Shown here: positions 26,145 to 34,253 of the stretch, piece after piece
Numbering within the stretch: position 1 is the stretch's first letter
Layout of the letters: each line of letters starts with the position of its first letter
Assembly: GCA_963770485.1 (NCBI GenBank)
Contig: CAVYPX010000004.1
Coordinates: 1-63,312, forward strand
DNA: 63,312 nucleotides
Source: CAVVEC01 sp963770485
GTDB taxonomy: Bacteria; Acidobacteriota; Terriglobia; Terriglobales; Acidobacteriaceae
Direction: 5' to 3'
Program-made: the position numbers and the translations under genes
Notes under the pieces: generated by a model
Told to the model about the DNA's origin: nothing
Database searches by the model: none
The model's input: the letters and a program-made list of their open reading frames with translations, nothing else

Positions 26145-27038
26145 ATGCGTAAATGGATGCGCGAGCGCATGCAGCGCCGCAAGAAGGCCACCGAAGCCAG
26201 CAAGGTGGAAGCCGCACCGGCTCCTCTGCAGCCGACATTCTACGATACGGAGCCCGCCAGCGCGGCTCCAGCCGAAACCGAGCAACCTGCGCGTGAACCG
26301 TCAGAGCCCGAGGCAGCGCGGGAGACGTCACCGACCGAGCCGCAACCGGGTCAGCCTCAGGCGCAAACCGAAGGCGGGGACGCACGGAAACGCCGGCGAC
26401 GCCGAGGCCGAGGCGGACGTGGCCGCAGCCGAAGTGCTGGGCCCCGCCCCCTCGATGCGGTGGCTGGCGGAGGGTCACCCCACCCCGTCCATGCCCCGCC
26501 GGCAGAAAACACTGCAGCGACGGTCGCCGCTCCAGTCGTGAGCGCTCCAGTAGCGGCTCCGGTCGCGCCGCCACGTCCCTCAAAGGGTGTGGTTGTACTG
26601 GCGGTTGGTCTGCCGGGCTCGGGCAAGAGCTCATGGTTCAAACGGCATAACATCACCCCGCTTTCGAGCGATCTATTGCGCGCGCTCCTGTTTGACGATC
26701 CCACCGAGCAACGTTTCCAGGACCTGATCTTCTCCAACCTGCGTTCCATGCTGAAAGCGCGGCTGATCGCGCGGCGGTCCCTGAACTATGTGGACGCCAC
26801 CAATCTCACACCTCACGACCGTCATGGCTGGATCAAACTGGCCAAGGATTACGGCTATGAAGTGCAGGCCGTATTCTTCGACGTGCCGGTAGACGTTTGC
26901 CTCGATCGCAATCAACGCCGCAAGCGCATGGTCCCGGAAGACGTGATGCGGCGCATGGCAGGGAAGCTCAAGCCGCCGACGTTTGAGGAAGGATTTTCGA
27001 AAATAACCGTGGTGCGGGTGAAGTCCAAGGAGCAGTGA
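26145..27038 (+). CDS. P-loop polynucleotide-kinase-like ATPase with basic disordered N-terminus
   Basis: The 297-residue protein has two parts. Residues 1-145 are low-complexity: a basic start (RKWMRERMQRRKKATEASK), an acidic Pro/Glu-rich stretch, then an Arg/Gly block (KRRRRRGRGGRGRSRS, near 80-95). The C-terminal half is an AAA_33/T4-Pnk-like kinase: Walker A VGLPGSGKSSWFKRH (about 155-169), SSDLLRALLFDDPTEQRFQD, VDATNLTPHDRHGWI, FFDVPVDVCLDRNQRRKR. Such kinases phosphorylate nucleic acid ends or nucleosides. The Arg/Gly tail looks RNA-binding, so an RNA kinase is plausible but inferred. A TTG start at 26109 is less likely than ATG 26145. Confidence 0.82.
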   Translation: MRKWMRERMQRRKKATEASKVEAAPAPLQPTFYDTEPASAAPAETEQPAREPSEPEAARETSPTEPQPGQPQAQTEGGDARKRRRRRGRGGRGRSRSAGPRPLDAVAGGGSPHPVHAPPAENTAATVAAPVVSAPVAAPVAPPRPSKGVVVLAVGLPGSGKSSWFKRHNITPLSSDLLRALLFDDPTEQRFQDLIFSNLRSMLKARLIARRSLNYVDATNLTPHDRHGWIKLAKDYGYEVQAVFFDVPVDVCLDRNQRRKRMVPEDVMRRMAGKLKPPTFEEGFSKITVVRVKSKEQ

Positions 27039-27092
27039 GCCTCCGCGCGGGCTAAGAACTGCTGGTTTTTCCGCCCTGAATTGTACGATCCA

Positions 27093-29168
27093 TCACTTTC
27101 CCGCGGCAGCGGAGCGAGCCTGCGAGGACGTAACTTGGGCCTCCACTTTAGTGATGAGGGCAACTACTTCCTCGCCCGCACTGGCCACGCGGGTAAACCC
27201 TTCCTCCGCCTCCTGAACTTTGCCGGCATGCTTCAACTCCACGACTTCCTTCACTAAAGCATGCATGGCTTTGTGTTTTTTCTCCAACTCCTGCAAGCCT
27301 GGGAGTTGGGCGTAGTGAACCATCCCTTCGCCGTATATCCACTTGCCCAACTCGCAAGCCTGGTGCGAGGCAAGCTTGTGGGGGTCAAGGTTCTCCCGGC
27401 CATCGAGAAATCCTCGCAGCTTCAGACGCCAGCTGCGGTGGGCCATCTTCACGCGAGCAAAGTCCACACTTGCAGAGGTGTGACCCTGCATCTGGAATGC
27501 CGGGATGTGACTCTGCTTCGCGCCCGGTTCATTGCCGCTGTGCCCATCTTCCGCCAGTCGAAATTGTCCCACTAACTGCTTCAATTTCATGGCGAGACCG
27601 GTCAGGTCTTCCAAGGCCATCCTGGTCTGCTGCGCCCCAGCCACACTGTTGCCGGCGATCTTTGCGATCTGATCGATGTTGCCGTTGACCTCTTCGGTGG
27701 CCGCGGACTGTTGCGTTGCCGCCGTCGCAATGTGCGCGATCATATCCCCGACCTGCTCGGTCATCTGAATGATCTCATGCAGAGAACAGCCTGCCTGGCT
27801 GGTGGATTCCACACCCATTTCGACTTGCTTGGTGCCCGCCTGCATGGCCTCGACCGCGCTCATGGTCTCAGCCTGAATGCTTCGAATCATCTTCGCGATT
27901 TCTTTGGTTGCGGTGCTGGTGCGTTCCGCCAGCTTGCGCACTTCATCCGCCACGACGGCAAACCCGCGGCCTTGCTCGCCGGCCCGGGCGGCCTCGATGG
28001 CGGCGTTCAACGCCAGCAGATTAGTCTGGTCAGCAATGTCATCGATCACCCCGATGATCCTCCCGATCTGGTCCGATTGCTTCCCCAGTTCCTGAACCTT
28101 GTTTGCGGTTTCGCCCACTGACTGGGCAATGGCGCGCATCCTGGAGAGTGTTTCTTCGACAATCGTGCCCCCCTGGCGTGCGGTCCCGGCGGCTTTTTGC
28201 GAGGCCACCGCGGCACTATTGGAGTTCTCGGAGACCTGTTGCACGGTGGCTGCCATCTCTTGCATGGCCGTGGCCACCTGACTGGTTTGGTCTTTCTGCG
28301 CTTCTGCGCCCTGGGCCTGCAGCCGGGACGAGGCAGAGATTTGCTCACTGGCCGCAGCTAGGCTCTGGGCGCTGGTACTCACCTGGGAGAGGATCTGGTG
28401 GAGCTTCTCCATGAGAGCGTTGAACCATTTCGCCAGCTCGCCTACTTCATCGTTCGAATCTATCGTAAGACGCTTGGTCAGGTCGCCTTCGCCTTCGGCC
28501 ACGTCCTTGATCTGGTCGACCATCTGCTGCAGCCTGCCAAAGATGGACGCGGACACGCATGCCGAGGCGCTAACGAGCAGGATCAGGCAGATCAGAGTAA
28601 GGCCGCCAGCAATCGCCGCACTTCGCCGCCAGGTCGCATCCACGTCGTCGATATAGATTCCTGTGCCCAGAATCCAGCCCCAAGCCTCGAAGCCTTTCAC
28701 GTAGGAAAGCTTGGGGATGGGTTTGTCCAGACCCGGCTTGGGCCACATGTAGGCGACAAACCCAGATCCATGTTGTTTGACGGTGTCAGCCATCTCGACG
28801 AATAGCGCCTTGCCATTCGGATCCTTGGTGTCGCTCAGATCCTTGCCGTTGAGCTGTGGCTTCATGGGATGCATCACCATGGTGGGATGGTAGTCGTTGA
28901 TCCAGAGGTAGTTCTCACCTTCGTAGCGGATGGCCCCGATGATTTCGGTCGCCCGCCTTTGGGCCTGGGCACGGCTCATTCGTCCGGCTTGCTCCAGCTG
29001 GTAACTCTGGAGGATGACGGAGTAAGATGCCTCCACCAGACTCCGAGCCTTTTCCTGTTTCTCGGTCATGAGGCGGGAGCGCTCGTTGGTCAACCAGAAG
29101 CCGGCCAGGACCAACAGTCCGGCGATAGCCAGCGCCACGATCAGACGGAACTTGCTTTTTAGGTTCAT
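27093..29168 (-). CDS. methyl-accepting chemotaxis protein with Cache and C-terminal CZB domain
   Basis: This 691-residue chemoreceptor begins with TM1 (FRLIVALAIAGLLVLAGFWL, about 7-26). A single Cache domain follows (INDYHPTMVMHPMKPQLNG, about 93-111; GWILGTGIYIDDVDA), then TM2 (about 187-210) and a HAMP region with EGEGDLTKRLTIDSNDEVGEL. The MCP signalling hairpin has GRIIGVIDDIADQTNLLALN and AIEAARAGEQGRGFAVVADE. The C-terminal 110 residues form a zinc-binding CZB domain: His in MAHRSWRLKLRGFLD, the Cys/His block SHQACELGKWIYGEG, and His in KHKAMHALVKEV. Cache ligands are often small acids; CZB receptors respond to zinc or hypochlorous acid. No che genes lie nearby. Confidence 0.93.
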   Translation of the reverse strand: MNLKSKFRLIVALAIAGLLVLAGFWLTNERSRLMTEKQEKARSLVEASYSVILQSYQLEQAGRMSRAQAQRRATEIIGAIRYEGENYLWINDYHPTMVMHPMKPQLNGKDLSDTKDPNGKALFVEMADTVKQHGSGFVAYMWPKPGLDKPIPKLSYVKGFEAWGWILGTGIYIDDVDATWRRSAAIAGGLTLICLILLVSASACVSASIFGRLQQMVDQIKDVAEGEGDLTKRLTIDSNDEVGELAKWFNALMEKLHQILSQVSTSAQSLAAASEQISASSRLQAQGAEAQKDQTSQVATAMQEMAATVQQVSENSNSAAVASQKAAGTARQGGTIVEETLSRMRAIAQSVGETANKVQELGKQSDQIGRIIGVIDDIADQTNLLALNAAIEAARAGEQGRGFAVVADEVRKLAERTSTATKEIAKMIRSIQAETMSAVEAMQAGTKQVEMGVESTSQAGCSLHEIIQMTEQVGDMIAHIATAATQQSAATEEVNGNIDQIAKIAGNSVAGAQQTRMALEDLTGLAMKLKQLVGQFRLAEDGHSGNEPGAKQSHIPAFQMQGHTSASVDFARVKMAHRSWRLKLRGFLDGRENLDPHKLASHQACELGKWIYGEGMVHYAQLPGLQELEKKHKAMHALVKEVVELKHAGKVQEAEEGFTRVASAGEEVVALITKVEAQVTSSQARSAAAGK

Positions 29169-29319
29169 ATGCGTAAGCGGAAAACACCGCTAGAGGCGTC
29201 ATCGGCATCTTTCCTGCGGAGCATGAAGGTTACGAAAGTGATGAGAGCGGAACCGGGATTCTTACCCGAAGCGGCTCAACTCTTCCTGGAAGCGCGGGCT
29301 AGGCAAAAGTTTGCGTGCT

Positions 29320-29402
29320 AGCCTCTCAAGTAGGGCCGCAACTCTGGGGAACGCGGGCGCGCCTGAGGAGTGCAGTCGTTTGTAGATCATCATTTCGATG
29401 GC
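29320..29402 (-). pseudogene. 3'-end fragment of a second isochorismatase-like gene
   Basis: On the minus strand this 83-bp stretch reads EMMIYKRLHSSGAPAF, close to EMMIYELLRSSGAPAFKELL at the end of the intact isochorismatase gene (30659-31270). The DNA stays similar through the last codons (CCCTACTTGAGAGG). One extra base shifts the frame after the GAPAF motif. No upstream part of the gene is present. It is the remnant of a tandem duplicate whose body was lost or replaced by the outer-membrane gene now between the two copies. Confidence 0.75.
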
Positions 29403-29427
29403 CCTGCTCTTGATCAAAAGAGGTCGC

Positions 29428-30366
29428 CTATTGTTTCGGGCCGTGAAAGATGCTGGCGGCCGGGACGATCATTTTGAACCAGACCTTATCTCCGCCGAAA
29501 CGGTTCCGGACCAGGGTTTCGTGCTGCCACTGCGTCATGAAGGTTATGTGACGCTTGTTGGTGTATCCGACGCTGGGTCCGGCGGCCAAGACCTGTCCTC
29601 TGCGGCCTGCACTCCACATCCCCGGCGCGGCCGCTACGGTCTGACCGTTGACCGTATCAACGGTTACCTGCTTCAGGGCATAGCCCGTACCACCGAACAT
29701 CCAACTGCCGAAATGCCTGCCCACCAGGCAATCCGTGTGGAACTCCTGCCCCGAGTGATAGTTGGTGGCTGGGTTGGTGGTTTTGACGTTGTACATCAGT
29801 TTGGTGGAGGCCTCCCAACCTGACTTCGGCATGTAGCTGAGGGCAACCACCGGCTCAAAACTGTAGTAGTGCGCGCCCACACTCACGCGGGGGTCGCTCT
29901 GGTTGTAGCTGCCCGTGGGAAGGGTGATTTCGCAGGCCGCCACGGCATGCAAGTGCTTCCGGTGCCACGCCAGGACGAAGGGGTCGAGCGTGATGTCGCC
30001 AACGCCGGACTTGCTCTTACTGCCGTTCAGGTTCATCGACTGATAGACTACTGGCACGATGATATGCACTGCGTAGTTGGCTCCGAGAATCTTGAAATTG
30101 GTCATCTCGAGGAACCGGAAGGCATCGAAAGTGGCATCCACTGATGGCGTTGTTCCGTTCAGGCTTACTCTGTTGCCGGAAGCATTCTTCAGCTCGCCGG
30201 CGTAGTACCCAAGATAATTCACGTAGTAAAACCCGGGGGGCGGAGCTGCTCCGGCAAACCAGTTCTCGGCGCCGTTCGGGTACTGGTCGCCACCTTCTTT
30301 AGCGCGCACAGCCGGGACAACCAAGAGCACGAGCCCAAGGACGAAAATGCGCTTCAGTTTCTTCAT
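29428..30366 (-). CDS. outer-membrane transporter-like protein (phenol MetA-pathway family)
   Basis: This 312-residue protein has a signal peptide (KKLKRIFVLGLVLLVVPAVR) and the MetA-pathway/PF13557-type barrel: PPPGFYYVNYLGYYAGELKN near 46-65, GVGDITLDPFVLAWHRKHLH near 122-141, YSFEPVVALSYMPKSGWEAS, YHSGQEFHTDC, then the last strands. The family is named for a gene next to phenol-degradation enzymes, but members are mostly of unknown function and sit in the outer membrane. GGGAGAG precedes ATG 30366. It lies between an isochorismatase gene and the remnant of another, all on the minus strand. Confidence 0.83.
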   Translation of the reverse strand: MKKLKRIFVLGLVLLVVPAVRAKEGGDQYPNGAENWFAGAAPPPGFYYVNYLGYYAGELKNASGNRVSLNGTTPSVDATFDAFRFLEMTNFKILGANYAVHIIVPVVYQSMNLNGSKSKSGVGDITLDPFVLAWHRKHLHAVAACEITLPTGSYNQSDPRVSVGAHYYSFEPVVALSYMPKSGWEASTKLMYNVKTTNPATNYHSGQEFHTDCLVGRHFGSWMFGGTGYALKQVTVDTVNGQTVAAAPGMWSAGRRGQVLAAGPSVGYTNKRHITFMTQWQHETLVRNRFGGDKVWFKMIVPAASIFHGPKQ

Positions 30367-30658
30367 GCCGTTTCTCTCCCAGGTCTGCCGGTGCGCTGGT
30401 AAGAGCCAGACGCACCATCTCCCGCGGTGTCGAGTCCGCTTTGCGGAGTTGTATGTGAATCACCCTCGCTTGCTCTATCGGCAGGACGGGGGTCGGCTTG
30501 AGGACAATCCAGATGCGGGCTGGATGCTCGGGTTGGGTTGTGGCCTCATTGCCGGATTAGGAAGGCAATTGACTGGATTAATTCGAACAACCTCCGGCAG
30601 TTGTCGTACACCTGACCTAGGCGTCCGGACCTGCAGGGGCCGCAGAGTTCGAAAACTC

Positions 30659-31270
30659 CTATCCTCTCAAGTAGGGCAGCAACTCCTTGAATGCGGGTGC
30701 GCCTGAGGAGCGCAGCAGTTCGTAGATCATCATTTCCGTCGAGGAAATAACGGCGCCGGCGGCGCGCATCCGCTCTAAGCCGATCTTCCAGTTCCATTCC
30801 GTTCGCGAGCTCACAGCATCCGATGCCACGTGGACGATGTAGCCTTCGCGCAGCGCTCCCAGCGCAGTCTGGGTCACACAAATGTGGCTTTCCATCCCAC
30901 ACAGCAAAACCGTATTACGGTTCCCGGGCTGTCGCTTCAGCACGGAGCAGAAAACCTCGCTGCCAAAGCAGGAGAACATATGCTTGTCGATGGGCTGGGT
31001 TTCGGGCAGCAGAGAAGCGATTTCTGGTACGGTTGGGCCCAGCCCCTTGGCATATTGCGTGGTCATGAGCGCGGGAATTTTCAGGATGCCCGCCAGGCGA
31101 ATGAGCAACTGGGAGTTCTTCACCATTCGCTCCTTCTCGAAAATGGGAGGCAGGAGCTTCTCCTGAATATCTACCACGACAAGCGCGCACTGCTCGGCCT
31201 CAAGCGGACGGCGTGCGATTTCACTGTACTCGCTGTTCAGGGGGGTGATGCTGCCAAGGGTCGTAACCAT
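30659..31270 (-). CDS. isochorismatase-family cysteine hydrolase
   Basis: This 203-residue hydrolase has the full Asp-Lys-Cys triad: Asp34 in LVVVDIQEKL, Lys96 in QPIDKHMFSCFG, and the nucleophile Cys131 in LLCGMESHICVTQTAL, with a cis-peptide segment in GMESH. The compact form without an ArCP domain is like YcaC/YecD-type hydrolases rather than true isochorismatase. The substrate is not predictable. The start at 31270 (MVTTLG) is preceded by a weak GGAGAAACC site. A fragment of a second copy lies at 29320-29402. Confidence 0.92.
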   Translation of the reverse strand: MVTTLGSITPLNSEYSEIARRPLEAEQCALVVVDIQEKLLPPIFEKERMVKNSQLLIRLAGILKIPALMTTQYAKGLGPTVPEIASLLPETQPIDKHMFSCFGSEVFCSVLKRQPGNRNTVLLCGMESHICVTQTALGALREGYIVHVASDAVSSRTEWNWKIGLERMRAAGAVISSTEMMIYELLRSSGAPAFKELLPYLRG

Positions 31271-31334
31271 GGGTTTCTCCTGCGTGAATCTTAAACCGCG
31301 GAGGGCGCAAAGAACAGTCGCAGAGATTGCTAGA

Positions 31335-31354
31335 TAGTGTCCTAAAGGACACTA
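31335..31354. terminator. short inverted repeat between isochorismatase and tRNA-Gln
   Basis: TAGTGTCC and GGACACTA form a perfect 8-bp stem around TAAA. It is upstream of both the isochorismatase gene (minus strand) and the tRNA-Gln (plus strand), so it may be a regulatory palindrome rather than a terminator; no T-run is seen. Confidence 0.35.
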
Positions 31355-31563
31355 CCGATTGTTAAATGCCCGCCCGCGGTGCGGAGTGTGACCGCCCCGA
31401 AATTCCGCCCACGATCTGGCAACCGGTGTCGTGCAGTCCGGAGCACCGCCTTCAGGGAAGTTGAAGGCAAAATTCCTTCCACCTCGAAGATGTTCGAAGC
31501 GGCCCGATCAATCACCAGGGGCTGTTTGACCCGAAGAAGTAACCTGATGAATAATCGGGTAGT

Positions 31564-31637
31564 TGCCCCCTCGTTCAACGGCAGGACAGCTGACTCTGGA
31601 TCAGCATATCGGGGTTCGAATCCCTGGGGGGCAGCCA
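31564..31637 (+). tRNA. tRNA-Gln (anticodon CTG)
   Basis: Acceptor arms TGCCCCC and GGGGGCA pair fully, with G73 and encoded CCA. The anticodon stem GCTGA/TCAGC encloses loop CTCTGGA, giving anticodon CTG. The T-arm is CGGGGTTCGAATCCCTG with one G-T pair. It is 74 nt long and stands alone between two protein genes. Confidence 0.95.
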
Positions 31638-31844
31638 AGCATTTCAAACCCTTCCATGCGCTCGCGTCCAACATCACTCACAGCTAGTTGCATTGTTGCT
31701 GAGTTGTTTTGGAAGGTGAGATCAATACCCGTAACTCCGAGGTCTGAACTCTACTTTTAATACCGTTATGCCTGCGTGTTCTTTGAAGTCGATCGCGCAG
31801 AAGTGGCGCGGCACAAATCGCCGCGCCACTTCTAAACTCCGAGG

Positions 31845-33473
31845 CTAGGTACCCGTTTTCATGGCTTGCGCCGGAGGCGCCGCACCGAATGCTGTTGCAA
31901 CTCGGCTCCCAATCGGCGACCCCAGCCCGGTGCATGCATCCCACCCGGGACCGGCAGGATAGGCGCCGTTGTTACCGGAGGTGACGTCATTGAAATCCGC
32001 CGCCGTACTCGCGTTCTGATAAAGCAATGGGTTGATAAAGCCAGCTGATTTTCCAATGCTTTCGTTGATGAGCGCGATCAATCCAGCCCAGAGCGGAGCG
32101 ACAGCGCTCGTCCCTCCGATCACGCCGGATTGCCCGTCTACGCGAGTAAGGTAGCCGGTGGTCGGGTCGGCGTCCCCAGAGACATCTGGAACTCCGCGAC
32201 CAACATTTTGGTTTGGATTGGCGGAAGGCGGCACGCCAGCCCCATTCTGCCAACTGGGAAGGGGGAAGAAGTCGCTGATGCCGCCACCGGTTGCCCCTTC
32301 GTTATTAGCCAGTTCGTTCCACACGGTTTCGCTGGTGATGGAGTTGCCCGAGGCTACCAGACGTGTACCTCCACAGGCCAGCACATTAGGACTCGACGCC
32401 GGGAAATCCACATGGTTCAGTCCATCCCCTACACCGTCCGTCGAACCGTCGTCTCCGGCAGCGACGCAAACCGTCACCCCCATGGCGGCGGCAGCCTGGA
32501 ATGCCTCATCCATGGTCGTCATTGCCTGCTGCGTCCAGGATGATTCCGGCCCTCCCCAACTAATGGAGACGATTGACGGATTATTCGTGCTGTCGTGCAC
32601 TGCGGTTGTGATCGCGTTCAGAAAACCGGCGTCCGTGTTGTCGGCAAAATAGACGACGATCTTTGCGCCGGGCGCGATCGCCCCGGACACTTCAATATCC
32701 AACATCACTTCGCCATCCGGCCCATTCGGGTCTCCGGTAGGATGGTTGTCACCGTTGCCCACCGAAACCGCCGATACGGCCGGCTTCTTGGTCAGGTTGA
32801 GCTGAGTCCAGTATTTGCTCAGATCGGTGGGCTTATACCCGCCGCCCAACTCGACCAGCGCGATACATTCTCCGGATCCATCGACGCCGGTGGGAAAGCT
32901 GTAGAGCGAGGCGACTTGTGTGGGCGTGTAGGACTGGCCGGTAGCTTGGGCGCGGGCGCCGGCTCGCTCACGCCGCCTACGAAAATGCGGCTTGGCTTGT
33001 GGACGATTGTCCAGACCAAAGACGCCTTCGATCGCATCCTGCAGTTCGGTAGGAATATGGACCGGTCCCGTGCGCCCGCGATACCGGCCATTCGGATGCT
33101 CGTATTGCTTCAGTTCGACGCCAAACGCCTCGTTCATTGCGGCGACCGTCCCGGAGAGAATGACCGTCCGGCGTGCCGGGCTCTTTTCCTTTACGGTGAG
33201 TCTGTGCTGGCGGGCAAATGACTCGACGCGAGCAATCGTGTCGGGGTCCGCCCCATGGCGTTGCTCGAAGTCTTTGCGACTCAAAATGGTACGTTTCTCA
33301 ATCGGTTTCTTGAATTCATCAGCGTCGACAATCGGTTTCTTCCCTGCGCGAGAGCGCAGACGAATTGTCACGTCGATTGTTTCTTTAGGGTTAGCAGGAC
33401 CTATCTCTTGCGCGCCTTCTAGCGGAGCGCGTTCACTACCGGCGAGTGGAAAAGGTTTCTTCGGAGTAGACAT
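31845..33473 (-). CDS. S53 (sedolisin/kumamolisin-like) serine-carboxyl peptidase
   Basis: This 542-residue protein has an N-terminal pro-kumamolisin activation domain (TIDVTIRLRSRAGKKPI near 33-49; YEHPNGRYRGRTGPVHIP near 128-145). The catalytic domain has the Glu-x3-Asp pair in GEVMLDIEVSGAIAPGAKIV, an oxyanion Asp region in CVAAGDDGSTDG, and the catalytic Ser in GVIGGTSAVAPLWAGLIAL. A calcium site near the C-terminus is suggested by FNDVTSGNNG and GWDACTGLGSP. These enzymes cut proteins at acid pH. No signal peptide is evident after the chosen ATG 33473 (SD AAGGAGATTC), although such enzymes are normally secreted. Confidence 0.93.
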   Translation of the reverse strand: MSTPKKPFPLAGSERAPLEGAQEIGPANPKETIDVTIRLRSRAGKKPIVDADEFKKPIEKRTILSRKDFEQRHGADPDTIARVESFARQHRLTVKEKSPARRTVILSGTVAAMNEAFGVELKQYEHPNGRYRGRTGPVHIPTELQDAIEGVFGLDNRPQAKPHFRRRRERAGARAQATGQSYTPTQVASLYSFPTGVDGSGECIALVELGGGYKPTDLSKYWTQLNLTKKPAVSAVSVGNGDNHPTGDPNGPDGEVMLDIEVSGAIAPGAKIVVYFADNTDAGFLNAITTAVHDSTNNPSIVSISWGGPESSWTQQAMTTMDEAFQAAAAMGVTVCVAAGDDGSTDGVGDGLNHVDFPASSPNVLACGGTRLVASGNSITSETVWNELANNEGATGGGISDFFPLPSWQNGAGVPPSANPNQNVGRGVPDVSGDADPTTGYLTRVDGQSGVIGGTSAVAPLWAGLIALINESIGKSAGFINPLLYQNASTAADFNDVTSGNNGAYPAGPGWDACTGLGSPIGSRVATAFGAAPPAQAMKTGT

Positions 33474-34253
33474 GAATCTCCTTATCTGTCGGACCTGGCT
33501 GATAGTGAAGGAAAGCAGCGCAGCGTTACAACGGAGTCCCCTTTCGCGGAACCCCAACCTAGGGAATGAGCCTAGCCCTCTGCAATCCTACGAATTCAGT
33601 GCTGGCCCGTTGGATAGCCGTGAACTTAGCAGCGGACCGACAAGAAAGTAATTCTTTCGGGATCTGTTACAAAAACCGGACAAACTAGAGGTGGCGCTCC
33701 AGATTATCGAAACTATAGCGTTTCCAAAATCCATCGCCAGTATTGCCGGGTGCAGTGCAATCTGTCGGATGCACCGAAGTCATTCTTCTACTGGACCAAC
33801 GGCCCCATTGCTTGTCGAGGTCGCGAGGGGTAAACTGGCTTCGGCTCAACTGGCCTACGCCCAGGCTGCGAAGGTAGGCGGAACGATTGATGCATCGCAC
33901 GCGTAAGTTGCTTTGAGTCGTATCTTTACCGGGGAGGACACGCGTGTGGCCCAGGGTCTTGGCCAGCATCCTTTAACTACGAGGATGGGTGCACTAGCGG
34001 AGAGTTCCGTCGTTCGCGGGAGGGGAATGGAACTACATCTGTCCGGATGTTTGCGGGGTAGATAAAGTGGCTCCGCCGAGAAGCTGATCCATCGTTCTTG
34101 ACGCACCATCCTGACGTAAACTAACCCGAGTAAGCGAGTCGGTAAAACCCCGTGGCTGCTCTCCTCTAGGGATTCTCTTCGGTGCTAGTGCAGTGGAAGG
34201 TATACACCCATCACCAATAGCTAACAGTGGAGCTTGAACGGAAGGAAGCGCGT
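33474..34253. other. long intergenic region with no recognised gene
   Basis: About 780 bp separate the divergent S53 peptidase and glycoside-hydrolase-like genes. Several short ORFs occur on both strands, but none has a ribosome-binding site, family motif or codon pattern I trust. The right end carries GGAAGGAAG, the ribosome-binding site of the gene at 34254. Promoters of both flanking genes should lie here. Confidence 0.5.

Noticed and set aside
31564..31637. tRNA-Gln as integration site of an element
   Set aside because: I looked for a second copy of the tRNA 3' end or an integrase gene nearby and found neither.
31379..31687. 102-residue ORF overlapping tRNA-Gln
   Set aside because: It is translated from the tRNA gene and its flanks and is Arg/Ser-rich; the tRNA fold is unambiguous.
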